The notes below the pieces were generated by a model, which saw only the letters and a list, made by a program, of their open reading frames with translations, was not told the origin of the DNA and searched no databases. From Phycisphaerales bacterium (GTDB lineage Bacteria > Planctomycetota > Phycisphaerae > Phycisphaerales > SM1A02), in NCBI GenBank assembly GCA_022446795.1, contig JAKVBX010000002.1:1-42901 (forward strand): a stretch of DNA of 42,901 bases, in the 5' to 3' direction. The position numbers and the translations under genes were made by a program. How positions within the stretch are numbered: the stretch's first letter is position 1; every line of letters begins with the position of its first letter. Shown here piece by piece: positions 15,226 through 23,123 of the stretch.

Positions 15226-16554
15226 TCAGGCCGAGACCGCTCGGGACACCGCCGATTCAACCGCGTTCAGCAGAATGTCGGCTTCTTCCTGCTGCATGAT
15301 CAACGGCAGTCGGAATCGCATCGAACGACTGCCGCAGGGCAGTGCGATGACCTTGTGATTGAACAGGTCACGGACCAGGCTGTCCCGGGCCTCCGCGGTG
15401 TCGAACGAGCAGGCGATCAGGGAACCCACGCCCCGGACGTTCGAGAACGCGCCGGTGGAGCGGGCGATCTCCCGCATGCCGGCGATGACATGCTCACCCA
15501 GGTTCAGCACGTGATCACAGAGGCCGTCGGCGACGATGATCTCGATGTACCGCCGGCTGCGGACCATGTCCACGAGGTTCCCACCCCAGGTGGAGTTGAT
15601 CCGGCTGGAACGACGGAACACGTTGTGCTCGACCTCGTCCATTCGCGGACCCGCATAGATGCCGCAGACCTGCGACTTCTTGCCGAAGGCCGCGATGTCC
15701 GGGGCCACGCCATGGTGCTGCCACATCCAGGGCTTGCCGGAGCCGAAGAAGCCCGACTGGACCTCGTCATAGAGCAGCAGGCACTGGTTCGTATCGGCAT
15801 AGTCCCGCAGGCGAGCGAGGAACTCGGGGCGGAAGTGATTGTCGCCGCCCTCGCCCTGCATCGGCTCGATCAGGATGCCGGCGACCCGGTCGTGGGTCGG
15901 CGAACCGGCCGCGAAGACCGCATCCAGTTCGGCATAGGCCTGGTTCTCAAGCGCTTCGATGTCATTGCAGATGTTGCCGTCCAGGTCGAACTCGACCGTG
16001 GGGTTTGAAATGCGGGGCCAGTCGAACTTGGGGAACAGGCCGACCTTGTCCGGAAGCGTGTTCGTCACGCTCATGGTGTACCCGGTACGCCCGTGGAAGG
16101 CCTCCTTGAAGTGAACGATCGCGAGATCATTCACGTTGTCGGCGAAGTCGTTTCGACCCAGCAGTCGGGCCTTCCAGTCGAAGGCGGCCTTCATCGCATT
16201 CTCAACCGCCAGGCCGCCACCCGCGATCCAGAAGTGATGATTGAAGTCCTCGGGGGTCGCGTGCGTCGCGAAGGCATCGACGAACTGGGCCATCTCGACG
16301 GAGTACAGGTCCGCATTGGAGACATTGCAGAGAGACGCGAGCTTCAACGTCTGCAGGTAGTCCGCATCCATCATGCCCGGGTGGTTGTATCCCAGCGGCA
16401 TGGACGCGAAGCAGGTGAAGGCATCGAGGTACTTCTCACCCGATGCGGCATCGATGATCCAGGAGCCTTCCGATCGTTCCAGGTCGACGACCAGGGGGTA
16501 ACCGTCCACCAGCTGGTGGCGGGCAAGTTCATCAAGCACCCGTTGGGGATTCAT
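15226..16554 (-). CDS. lat: L-lysine 6-aminotransferase
   Basis: Pyridoxal-phosphate transaminase moving the epsilon-amino group of lysine to 2-oxoglutarate, giving 2-aminoadipate semialdehyde. The sequence follows the mycobacterial Lat pattern closely from memory: LVDGYPLVVDLERS, GGGLAVENAMKAAFDWKAR, AFHGRTGYTMSVTNT, FPKFDWPRI, IEPMQGEGGDNHFRPEF, LLLYDEVQSG, and the cofactor site AFGKKSQVCG with Lys292. NSTWGGNLVDMVR and the C-terminal RFRLPL are also present. Length 442 aa is typical. ATG 16554 is chosen because GGAG lies 6 nt upstream; ATG 16560 is in frame but sits 1 nt from that site. It is convergent with the pseudopilin gene (4-nt gap). No lysine-catabolism partner is nearby, so its route (lysine breakdown or an osmolyte/piperideine product) is open. 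Confidence 0.92.
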   Translation of the reverse strand: MNPQRVLDELARHQLVDGYPLVVDLERSEGSWIIDAASGEKYLDAFTCFASMPLGYNHPGMMDADYLQTLKLASLCNVSNADLYSVEMAQFVDAFATHATPEDFNHHFWIAGGGLAVENAMKAAFDWKARLLGRNDFADNVNDLAIVHFKEAFHGRTGYTMSVTNTLPDKVGLFPKFDWPRISNPTVEFDLDGNICNDIEALENQAYAELDAVFAAGSPTHDRVAGILIEPMQGEGGDNHFRPEFLARLRDYADTNQCLLLYDEVQSGFFGSGKPWMWQHHGVAPDIAAFGKKSQVCGIYAGPRMDEVEHNVFRRSSRINSTWGGNLVDMVRSRRYIEIIVADGLCDHVLNLGEHVIAGMREIARSTGAFSNVRGVGSLIACSFDTAEARDSLVRDLFNHKVIALPCGSRSMRFRLPLIMQQEEADILLNAVESAVSRAVSA

Positions 16555-16616
16555 GGCCATCTCCGGTAAGCGGCGGAAGACCCGCCCCCGCGACATGCAG
16601 GGGCGGCGAATCGCTG

Positions 16617-16645
16617 AGCGTAGAGCCCCGGGGGCCCTTCGGCAA
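16617..16645 (-). promoter_or_regulatory. Promoter for lat
   Basis: On the minus strand TTGCCG (16645-16640) and TACGCT (16622-16617) are separated by exactly 17 bp. The spacing is ideal and both boxes are fair. The leader would be about 55 nt. Confidence 0.5.
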
Positions 16646-16719
16646 CCCTAGGCCTCCTTGATTCCCGTCCAATGCCGGGGATGAGCAATTTGCCGGGCGG
16701 GCCGGGCCGGCCACAGAGC

Positions 16720-16725
16720 TACACT
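16720..16725 (+). promoter_or_regulatory. -10-like box 6 nt before the gspE-type start
   Basis: TACACT lies at 16720-16725 and ATG begins at 16732, which would place the transcription start at or next to the start codon. There is no Shine-Dalgarno sequence. No good -35 is visible at 16-18 bp spacing. Confidence 0.35.
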
Positions 16726-16731
16726 GGACCC

Positions 16732-18396
16732 ATGGGGATCGGCCTGCTGCTCCAGGAACGCGGCCTCGTCAGTCGAGATCAACTGGACGAGGCGATCGAG
16801 ACGCAAACCCGCACCGGGGAGCGGCTCGATCGCGTGCTGGTCCGGATGGGCTACGTCCGGAGCGAGGATGTCCTGCAGGCGATCGGCCAGCAGTTCTCGA
16901 TGCCCATCGTCGATCTCGCCTCCCAGGAGGTCCCCGAGGAAACACTGCAGCTGCTGCCGCCCCGCCTCGTCTTCAAGCAGCAGTGCGTCCCCATCGAGCA
17001 CCAGGGCAATACGCTCCGGGTGGCAACGTGCGATCCCTTCGAACTGACCGCCTTTGATGAGCTGCGACTGCTCACCAACATGGACATCGAGTTGGTCCTC
17101 GCGGACGAGACCGACCTGCGCAAGTTCATCCGGACCCACTACGGCGTCGCTGGCGACACCCTGGAAGCCCTCGGGGCTGGACAGGAGATGGCCGAGGACA
17201 CCGCGGACACCGGCGAGGACGGGCTGGACCAGGCTGAACAGGCCAGCGTCATCCGGCTCGTCAATGACCTGCTCGTGGAAGCAGTCCGGGAACGGGCGAC
17301 CGATGTTCACATCGAACCCTACGAGGACTCCCTGGCGATCCGGTATCGCGTGGACGGTGTCCTGGTCCAGGCCGGCGTACCCGCCACGGTGAACCAGTTC
17401 CGCAATGCCATCGTCAGTCGCCTCAAGATCATGGCGAACCTGAACGTGGCGGAGAAACGTGTCCCGCAGGACGGCCGGATCACGCTGCGGCGCAACGGTC
17501 GCGAGTACGACCTGCGAATCTCGATCATTCCCATGCTCTTCGGTGAAGGCGTGGTCATCCGAATCCTCTCCAAGACCGTCGCCCTGCTGGAACTGGATGA
17601 GCTGGGCATGGAACCGGAGGTCAAGCAACACTGGGAACAGCTGATCTCCCGTCCCCACGGCATCCTCCTGGTCACGGGCCCGACGGGCTCAGGCAAGTCC
17701 ACCACGCTCTATGCCTCGCTGAACCAGATCGTCTCCGACGAGGTCAAGATCATCACCGTCGAGGATCCTGCCGAGTACAACATCGTCGGCGTCAACCAGA
17801 TCCAGGTGCAGCGGGAAGTCGGACTGGACTTCGCCACCGGGCTGCGGTCGATCCTCCGACATGACCCGGATGTCATCATGGTCGGCGAGATCCGGGATCG
17901 CGAGACCGCCGAGATGGCGGTGCAGGCCTCGCTCACCGGCCACCTCGTCTTCAGCACGCTGCATACCAATGACGCCGCCGGTGCCCTGCCGCGTCTGCTG
18001 GACATGGGTATCGAGCCCTTCCTCGTCAGCAGCACGATCGAAGGCGTGCTGGCCCAGCGGCTGGTCCGCCGAGTCTGCGATGAGTGCGGCATGCCCTGGC
18101 GGCCTGAACCCACCGACCTGCCCCAGGGATGGCCCCTCCCCGACACCCCCCTTCGACGGGGTGCCGGCTGCCGGGAGTGCCGGAACACGGGCTTCCACGG
18201 CCGCGTCGGCATCTACGAACTGCTGAGGATCGACGAACACCTCCGGGAGATGATCGTCCAGCGGACCAATGCCAGCCGGATCGCCGAGGAAGCGAGCCAG
18301 GCCGGGCTGCTCCACACCCTGGTCGCCAGTGGACGGATCAAGGTCGCCGGTGGACTGACCATCCCAGCAGAGGTGGCCCGGGCCACCCGGGATTGA
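16732..18396 (+). CDS. Type II secretion / type IV pilus assembly ATPase (GspE/PilB)
   Basis: Cytoplasmic hexameric ATPase driving pseudopilus or pilus assembly; 554 aa. The N-terminal MshEN/GspE-N domain begins MGIGLLLQERGLVSRDQLDEA. The core shows Walker A GPTGSGKSTTLY with Lys322, the Asp box VEDPAEY, Walker B HDPDVIMVGEIRDRET and the His box GHLVFSTLHTNDA. Near the C-terminus, CDEC and CREC form the four-cysteine zinc site of GspE/PilB proteins. ATG 16732 is chosen because the N-domain begins there; an in-frame ATG at 16672 would add 20 Gly/Pro-rich residues. No gspF, gspG or pilC is adjacent, so the other parts of the machine are elsewhere. It is the likely motor for the pseudopilin 1.5 kb upstream, but I cannot decide between GspE and PilB. 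Confidence 0.88.
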   Translation: MGIGLLLQERGLVSRDQLDEAIETQTRTGERLDRVLVRMGYVRSEDVLQAIGQQFSMPIVDLASQEVPEETLQLLPPRLVFKQQCVPIEHQGNTLRVATCDPFELTAFDELRLLTNMDIELVLADETDLRKFIRTHYGVAGDTLEALGAGQEMAEDTADTGEDGLDQAEQASVIRLVNDLLVEAVRERATDVHIEPYEDSLAIRYRVDGVLVQAGVPATVNQFRNAIVSRLKIMANLNVAEKRVPQDGRITLRRNGREYDLRISIIPMLFGEGVVIRILSKTVALLELDELGMEPEVKQHWEQLISRPHGILLVTGPTGSGKSTTLYASLNQIVSDEVKIITVEDPAEYNIVGVNQIQVQREVGLDFATGLRSILRHDPDVIMVGEIRDRETAEMAVQASLTGHLVFSTLHTNDAAGALPRLLDMGIEPFLVSSTIEGVLAQRLVRRVCDECGMPWRPEPTDLPQGWPLPDTPLRRGAGCRECRNTGFHGRVGIYELLRIDEHLREMIVQRTNASRIAEEASQAGLLHTLVASGRIKVAGGLTIPAEVARATRD

Positions 18397-18525
18397 CCCC
18401 TCCAGCGGCCCCGGGGCAGGCCTGGAGTGCCGTTCCGTCCGGGCCCGGCAGAACTTAACCCCCGCTACCTTGACTCCACGGGCCCACCGGGGGAGACTTC
18501 TTCGTTCACCGGGGGCCGTCCCCCA

Positions 18526-18544
18526 CGGGAAACCTGGTTTCCCG
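18526..18544. promoter_or_regulatory. 19-bp perfect palindrome before the coiled-coil gene
   Basis: CGGGAAACC-T-GGTTTCCCG has two 9-bp arms around one central base. It lies 31 bp upstream of ATG 18576. A possible promoter, TTGACT (18470-18475) then GAGACT (18493-18498) with 17-bp spacing, lies just upstream, so the palindrome would be in the early transcribed region. A single central base points to a dimeric repressor site rather than an RNA hairpin. Confidence 0.45.
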
Positions 18545-18575
18545 GCATCCGCAGTCCTGCCCACGGAGAGTTTCC

Positions 18576-19949
18576 ATGGCTATTCGATCGACGACGGGTA
18601 CTGGCGTCGTTGTCGCGCTGGTGGTGTTCATCATCCTCAGCCTCGCGTTGCTTGCCACCACGATCATCTTCTACAGCCAGAAGGGCAAGGAGATGGAAGA
18701 GGCGTCCAACGCTGAAAGCCAACTGAACAAGGTCGCCTCCACCACGGAGCGGAATTCCGAGGGATTCAAGGCGCTGGACTCAACCTCCGGCCAGAAGACG
18801 GTCTACGGCTACCTGAGCGAGCAGCACAAGGCCCTCCAGGATTACGTCGGCAGCCCCCTCGAGATCGACGATCTTCGCCAGTCCTACAGCGACACCCTCG
18901 GCGTCGACACGAGCAGCTCACTGTGGACCCACATGCAGAATTCCCGGCGTCAGCTGGATGAGAACATGGACACGATCGGCACGCTTCGAGCCCGTGTCAG
19001 CCAACTCCAGGAACAGAACGAGGATCTCAACACCCGGCTGCAGTCCGCGGAACGAGAGCGTGATGTGACGCTGGAGGCCAATGTCGATCGGCAGCTCCAG
19101 GACATCAACCAGGCGGATTCCAAGTACGAGCAGCAGGTCGCGACCGCATTGGATGACCTGGAACGCGCCAAGGAGCGCAACCGAACCGGTTACCTGGGCC
19201 AGATCCAGGATCTCGAACGGGAAGTCGATCGTCTCAGTGACGAGAACGTCCGGGGAGAGAGCCGCATCCAGGAACTGCAGACCCTCGTCAATCGCAGCCG
19301 CATCCAGCCCAAGGACCCCGCGAATCTCGTCGACGGCGCCGTCATCGAGGTCGCCGGCCGAGGCGATCGCGTCTACATCGACCGAGGCAAGGCTGACCAG
19401 ATCGTGCTGGGCATGACCTTCGAGGTCTACGACGATGCCGCCCAGATCCGGCCCGATGCCGAAGGCAACTTCCCCCGCGGGAAGGCCAGCATCCAGGTCG
19501 TCAAGATCGGCGACACCACCTCGACCGCCAAGGTCACCCGGGCGACCCGGGGACGACCGGTCGTCAGCGACGACGTGATTGCCAACGCGATCTACGATCC
19601 GAACTACACCTTCAAGTTCCTCGTGCACGGCCGATTCGATGTCGATGGTGACGGACGAGCGACCGCCGAGGAGACCGACTACCTGAAGCGGCAGGTCGAA
19701 GCCTGGGGCGGAATGGTCCTGAAGGAAGACCGCGTGACGGGCGACCTGGACTTCCTGGTCCTCGGCGTCGAGCCTCCGAACCCGCTTCCGCCGGCGGCCA
19801 ACGCCACCGAGCGGCAGATCCAGGACATCCTCGAACTGCGGATGACGCATCAGCAGTACCAGGACCTGTTCGAAGCGGCCCAGAAGGCTGACATCCCGGT
19901 CCTCAACGCCAACAGGCTGTACATCCTGACCGGCCAGACCGGGCTCTGA
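18576..19949 (+). CDS. Membrane-anchored coiled-coil protein with FlgT-C-like and BRCT-like domains
   Basis: A 457-aa protein not recognised as a named family. The start ATG 18576 follows GGAGAG. Residues 9-33 are one membrane helix. Residues about 35-250 are charged heptad-rich coiled coil (QLQEQNEDLNTRLQSAERER and similar). Residues about 252-345, with VDGAVIEVAGRGDRVYIDRG and IVLGMTFEVYD, look like the small beta domain at the C-terminus of FlgT-type proteins. Residues about 346-457 resemble a BRCT domain: FKFLVHGRFD, AWGGMV, DFLVLGVEPP and AQKADIPVLNANRLYIL. Residues 355-366 (DVDGDGRATAEE) fit a canonical EF-hand calcium loop placed inside that fold. Which side of the membrane the domains face is unclear. 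Context is a secretion ATPase before and a lipid A acyltransferase after, suggesting an envelope structural or scaffold role. Confidence 0.7.
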   Translation: MAIRSTTGTGVVVALVVFIILSLALLATTIIFYSQKGKEMEEASNAESQLNKVASTTERNSEGFKALDSTSGQKTVYGYLSEQHKALQDYVGSPLEIDDLRQSYSDTLGVDTSSSLWTHMQNSRRQLDENMDTIGTLRARVSQLQEQNEDLNTRLQSAERERDVTLEANVDRQLQDINQADSKYEQQVATALDDLERAKERNRTGYLGQIQDLEREVDRLSDENVRGESRIQELQTLVNRSRIQPKDPANLVDGAVIEVAGRGDRVYIDRGKADQIVLGMTFEVYDDAAQIRPDAEGNFPRGKASIQVVKIGDTTSTAKVTRATRGRPVVSDDVIANAIYDPNYTFKFLVHGRFDVDGDGRATAEETDYLKRQVEAWGGMVLKEDRVTGDLDFLVLGVEPPNPLPPAANATERQIQDILELRMTHQQYQDLFEAAQKADIPVLNANRLYILTGQTGL

Positions 19950-19960
19950 TTCCCGGCCGT

Positions 19961-19982
19961 CCCACCGGTCTGCAGACCTGGG
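19961..19982. other. Hairpin/palindrome between the coiled-coil and acyltransferase genes
   Basis: GGTCTGCAGACC (19967-19978) is a perfect 12-bp palindrome. It is extended by CCCA (19961-19964) pairing with TGGG (19979-19982) across a 2-nt bulge. It begins 12 nt after one stop codon and ends 9 nt before the next start, so it could be a weak transcription stop, an RNA processing element or a protein site. Confidence 0.35.
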
Positions 19983-19991
19983 ATACCGTCC

Positions 19992-21035
19992 ATGCCTCGC
20001 CACCGTTCCGCCATACGGAACTGGATCGAATACCTGCCAGCGCGCGGGGTGGCTGCCGCCCTGCAGTGCTTTCCGGTGCGACAGAACCTGGAGACGGCGG
20101 CCTGGGGTGGACGGATGTACTTCCGCCTCAGTCGCAAGCGACGACTGCGGGCCGTGAGCAATATCCGGGACGCCTTCCCGGGGTGGAGCGAGGACCGCTG
20201 CGAGGCTGTTGCCCGACAGTCCGTCGAGAACATGTTCCAGTTGGCCGCCGTCGACGCCATGATGATGCCGCGGCTGCTGACGCCGGATCGATGGCCGGAC
20301 ATCCTCGATCTTGGCAACACCGTCGAGCACCTCCATCGCCTCATGGATGGTCGATCGATGCTCTTCATCACCGGCCACTGCGGCAACTGGGAGTTGCTGG
20401 GATATGGCATGTCCGTCGTGGGCTACCCGATGGCGGCCCTGGCCCGCCCGCTCGACAACGTCCTGTTGAATCGTTGGCTGCTGGGTCTGCGTGAAGCCCA
20501 CGGGCTGCGCGTGCTGACCAAGTGGGGTGCCACCCCGGAAATGCAGCGGATCATCGAGTCGAATGGACACGTCGGGTTCATCGCCGACCAGAACGCCGGT
20601 GACGCCGGCGTGTTCGTACCGTTCTTCGGCCGACTGGCATCGACCTACAAGTCGATCGGGCTGCTGGCCATGCGATATGAACTTCCCCTGCTGGTGGCGA
20701 TGGCGGAACGCCAGAACAACGACTTCTCGTATCGCCTGCACGTGGAAGATGTCATCGAACCAGCCGACTGGGCGAACCACCCCGACCCCCTGTATTACAT
20801 CACGGCCCGCTACATCCGCGGTATCGAGATGCTCGTGCGGCGGGCACCCGCCCAGTACCTGTGGATGCACCGCCGATGGAAGAGTCGACCGCGACATGAG
20901 CGCCAGGGCCAGGACGTCCCCGACGCGCTGGAGACCAGGATTCGGTCACTCCCCTGGCTGTCCGAGGACGACATCGAGTCCATCCTCGACCGATCCCGCC
21001 GGGACAGCCGTGAAGCGGGCGGCCAACGGAATTGA
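19992..21035 (+). CDS. Lipid A biosynthesis acyltransferase (LpxL/HtrB family)
   Basis: Membrane-associated acyltransferase that adds a secondary fatty acyl chain to lipid A or a related glycolipid; 347 aa. The family HX4E catalytic motif is GHCGNWE, with His129 and Glu134. Other family landmarks are MAALARPLDNVLLNRWL, GHVGFIADQNAGDAGVFVPFFG and the C-terminal QYLWMHRRWKSRP. The N-terminus (IEYLPARGVAAALQCFP) fits the amphipathic membrane-binding helix of the family. The presence of this enzyme supports a Gram-negative outer membrane. The exact acceptor and chain (LpxL, LpxM, or a lipid unrelated to LPS) cannot be told. The next gene has its own promoter 2 nt downstream of this stop codon. 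Confidence 0.87.
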   Translation: MPRHRSAIRNWIEYLPARGVAAALQCFPVRQNLETAAWGGRMYFRLSRKRRLRAVSNIRDAFPGWSEDRCEAVARQSVENMFQLAAVDAMMMPRLLTPDRWPDILDLGNTVEHLHRLMDGRSMLFITGHCGNWELLGYGMSVVGYPMAALARPLDNVLLNRWLLGLREAHGLRVLTKWGATPEMQRIIESNGHVGFIADQNAGDAGVFVPFFGRLASTYKSIGLLAMRYELPLLVAMAERQNNDFSYRLHVEDVIEPADWANHPDPLYYITARYIRGIEMLVRRAPAQYLWMHRRWKSRPRHERQGQDVPDALETRIRSLPWLSEDDIESILDRSRRDSREAGGQRN

Positions 21036-21036
21036 A

Positions 21037-21066
21037 TTGACCGACCCGTGACCGGGCACGCATACT
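21037..21066 (+). promoter_or_regulatory. Strong leaderless-type promoter for the response regulator
   Basis: TTGACC (21037-21042) and CATACT (21061-21066) are 18 bp apart. The ATG starts 6 nt after the -10 (21073), so transcription should begin at or within a base of the start codon. No ribosome site is present. Confidence 0.55.
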
Positions 21067-21072
21067 GTGCCC

Positions 21073-21492
21073 ATGACGGCACCACGTCTTGACGGACTGA
21101 CCATCCTCATCGTCGATGACGACGAGGACATCCTCGGCGGCATGGAACTGGCGATTCGAGCCGAAGGCGCCAACACCATCACGGCGACTGACGGGAACGA
21201 AGCCGTAGCGCTCTGGCGATCCAATGAGCCCGCGGTCGTCGTACTGGACATGATGTTGCCGAAGCGATCCGGCTTCCTGGTCCTGGAAGAACTCATGGAG
21301 GCTTCCCATCCCCCGCTGGTCGTCATGGTCACGGCCAACGAAGGCCGGAGGCACATGGCCTACGCCCGGAATCTCGGCGTCCACGCCTACCTGACGAAGC
21401 CCATTCCGCTTCAGCAGCTCATAGACACCATCTGCGACCTGCGATCTCAACGCTCCGCCGAGGAGGGCGGTACGATGAGCGCTGCCGATTGA
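21073..21492 (+). CDS. Single-domain response regulator (CheY-like)
   Basis: Receiver domain of 139 aa with no output domain. The acidic pocket is IVDDDED near the N-terminus, the phosphorylated residue is Asp59 in VVLDMMLPKRSG, the switch Thr is in VMVTANEG, and the conserved Lys is in YLTKPIP. It should pass a phosphoryl signal to a partner protein, perhaps in motility, secretion or a phosphorelay; no histidine kinase is adjacent. ATG 21073 is preferred because the promoter ends 6 nt upstream; an in-frame GTG-type extension from 21067 adds two residues. The next small gene follows after 16 nt and probably shares the transcript. Confidence 0.9.
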   Translation: MTAPRLDGLTILIVDDDEDILGGMELAIRAEGANTITATDGNEAVALWRSNEPAVVVLDMMLPKRSGFLVLEELMEASHPPLVVMVTANEGRRHMAYARNLGVHAYLTKPIPLQQLIDTICDLRSQRSAEEGGTMSAAD

Positions 21493-21508
21493 GCAGCAGG
21501 AGGCCCCG

Positions 21509-21835
21509 GTGTCCCATCACTTCGTGATCAGCTCCCAGAAACCCCCGACCGAGTCGGGCATGTCTTCGATGGGAAGCCGGAAGGACATCATCGCCGAGCT
21601 CGGTCGAATGAACACCTATCCTGAGCAACCGGGCGAGGACGTGCTCTGGGGCCCCGGGATCCGCATGGAGATGCGACCCGGTGAGGACCCCCTCAAGCAG
21701 ATGCTCCTCTCGATCGTGGAAGAGGAGATCGCCTGGCTCGTGATTGCCCGCATCACGCGAGCATTCAACTGGCGAATCGTCGACGTGGAGACCGGTGAAG
21801 AGATCGTGTTTGACAACGGGGACGCTACGGCATGA
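21509..21835 (+). CDS. Small protein of unknown function
   Basis: A 108-aa protein with no domain I recognise. GTG 21509 is chosen because a full AGGAGG (21498-21503) lies 5 nt upstream. The first 25 residues are Ser/Pro-rich. The central part, VLWGPGIRMEMRPGEDPLKQ, is followed by a helix with a hydrophobic stretch (MLLSIVEEEIAWLVIARI). It ends RIVDVETGEEIVF. There is no signal peptide and no clear membrane segment. It lies 16 nt after the response regulator, and its stop overlaps the next start by 4 nt, so the three genes are likely co-translated. A partner or target of the regulator is a fair guess only. Confidence 0.65.
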   Translation: MSHHFVISSQKPPTESGMSSMGSRKDIIAELGRMNTYPEQPGEDVLWGPGIRMEMRPGEDPLKQMLLSIVEEEIAWLVIARITRAFNWRIVDVETGEEIVFDNGDATA

Positions 21836-22197
21836 CCGAATCGGACACACCACACCAGGGCCTGGCCATCGATCGATCCGATACCAGGAAGTTCGAACCC
21901 ACCCTGCTGGCCGCCGTCGACTACCGCGGTGACGTGACGCTGTTGCTCGAGGATGGCTCGAGCATCGAGGGCTTTGTCTACGATCTCACCGGCGACCTGG
22001 CGACCGGGAGCGTCGGCTACATGACCAAGCAGGATGCCAGTCGCCGCCGACTGGACATCAGTGCCATCCAGAAGATCGAGTTCTCCGGCCGCGACATGGC
22101 CGAGGGCAAGTCCTTCGACACCTGGATCGAGAAGTACGTTCAGAAGAAGATCGCGGGCGAACGGGCCAGCATCGAGTGCGAACCACTCGAGGACTGA
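21832..22197 (+). CDS. Small protein of unknown function, Sm/SH3-like beta core
   Basis: A 121-aa soluble protein starting in an ATGA overlap with the previous gene. Residues about 30-85 read VDYRGDVTLLLEDGSSIEGFVYDL and RRLDISAIQKIEFSGRD (shown in parts). This pattern of short beta strands around a GxIxGxV-like turn, ending in a strand that asks I..IEF, resembles Sm-like or small SH3-like barrels. That fold call is inference. The C-terminal 40 residues are helical and charged. No enzyme motif is present. It is the last gene before a convergent operon. Confidence 0.65.
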   Translation: MTESDTPHQGLAIDRSDTRKFEPTLLAAVDYRGDVTLLLEDGSSIEGFVYDLTGDLATGSVGYMTKQDASRRRLDISAIQKIEFSGRDMAEGKSFDTWIEKYVQKKIAGERASIECEPLED

Positions 22198-22222
22198 GTT
22201 TGCCGGGGAAGCCAGGTGTCAC

Positions 22223-23044
22223 TCAGGCCACGGATCGAACCGCATCGACCGGCGCCATCATCCGCCCCATCGGAATGAAGAAGGCACACGGACCATCGTT
22301 GAAGATGGCGCCTGCGATGCCGCGCGTGGCCAGGCTCCGGAACCACCACAGGGCCTCACGTGGCCCGAGGGCAATCAACCGATTGCCCTCGCGTCGCGCC
22401 GAGGGATCCATGAGATCGGCATGGTGCCGAGCCCGCACGGGATCGGTGAACACGAGCGCGCAGGGTTGATCCCGGCAGATACCCACCATCGGATCTGCCG
22501 GGTTGGAGGAATCGGCCACGAAGTACCAGCACGGCAATGATGTCACGGCCTGCCAGAGCTTGCCGGCCTGTTCCTGCGGATGGTCCAGGTCAGCACGTGC
22601 CGCAAGCGTATCGATGTCCGGCAGGGACTCGGGTCGGTGCTTCCACAGGGCCACCACCAGGTCATCCAGCCGCCAGTGCACCTCGTGCGGTCCCGGGTCG
22701 AATGACGCCGTCCGCACGCCCCAGCGACGAAGGCCGGAGATGAACTCGGAGACCTCGTGCGTCGGAAGCGAGACCACGCGGGCTGAAGCAGGCAATTCAC
22801 CGTGCAATTCCAGCAGGCGTGCCGCCGCATCTCCTTCAGTAAACAAGTAGACACTGGGACAGCCGCCATGATCCGCGACCAGTGGCAGGATGCCATCCCG
22901 CGAGCCAAGGTCGATGACGTACCACCGCGGAAGATTGGCCAGGGCCCCAAGGAGGGCCTCGCGGCTCGCGGTGGTTGGAAGCCGGGACGCGTTCTCGAAA
23001 AGACGCGTGAGTTCCGGTCGGTTCATGGGCAGACGCTTTTCCAT
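22223..23044 (-). CDS. Tandem SseB-N-like protein
   Basis: Cytoplasmic protein of 273 aa. ATG 23044 is chosen because GGAGG lies 7 nt upstream; a longer frame would run into dppD. Two related halves are visible. The first has ALANLPRWYVIDLGSRDGILPLV and YLFTEGDAAARLLEL (parts of a longer segment). The second has AVTSLPCWYFVADSSN and ALVFTDPVRARHHADLM. The order of a helix, then a WYV strand, then a strand ending in FT followed by a helix, matches the SseB N-terminal (SseB/PF07179-type) fold. Each half ends with a GxxR-type beta segment (GLRRWGVRTASFD and SLATRGIAGAIFN). No role is known for such doubled proteins. It sits 79 bp downstream of the peptide importer genes on the same strand. Confidence 0.6.
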   Translation of the reverse strand: MEKRLPMNRPELTRLFENASRLPTTASREALLGALANLPRWYVIDLGSRDGILPLVADHGGCPSVYLFTEGDAAARLLELHGELPASARVVSLPTHEVSEFISGLRRWGVRTASFDPGPHEVHWRLDDLVVALWKHRPESLPDIDTLAARADLDHPQEQAGKLWQAVTSLPCWYFVADSSNPADPMVGICRDQPCALVFTDPVRARHHADLMDPSARREGNRLIALGPREALWWFRSLATRGIAGAIFNDGPCAFFIPMGRMMAPVDAVRSVA

Positions 23045-23123
23045 CACGAAGCCTCCAGTGCAGATCCCCTGCCCCCTGACAATCCAATACGCAGGAGATC
23101 CGTTCGAGGGTTCGCCGGGAAGC

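Noticed and set aside
18918-20897. Long open frame on the minus strand across the coiled-coil and acyltransferase genes
   Set aside because: It spans two real genes on the other strand, has no ribosome site or family motif, and mirrors their codon bias.
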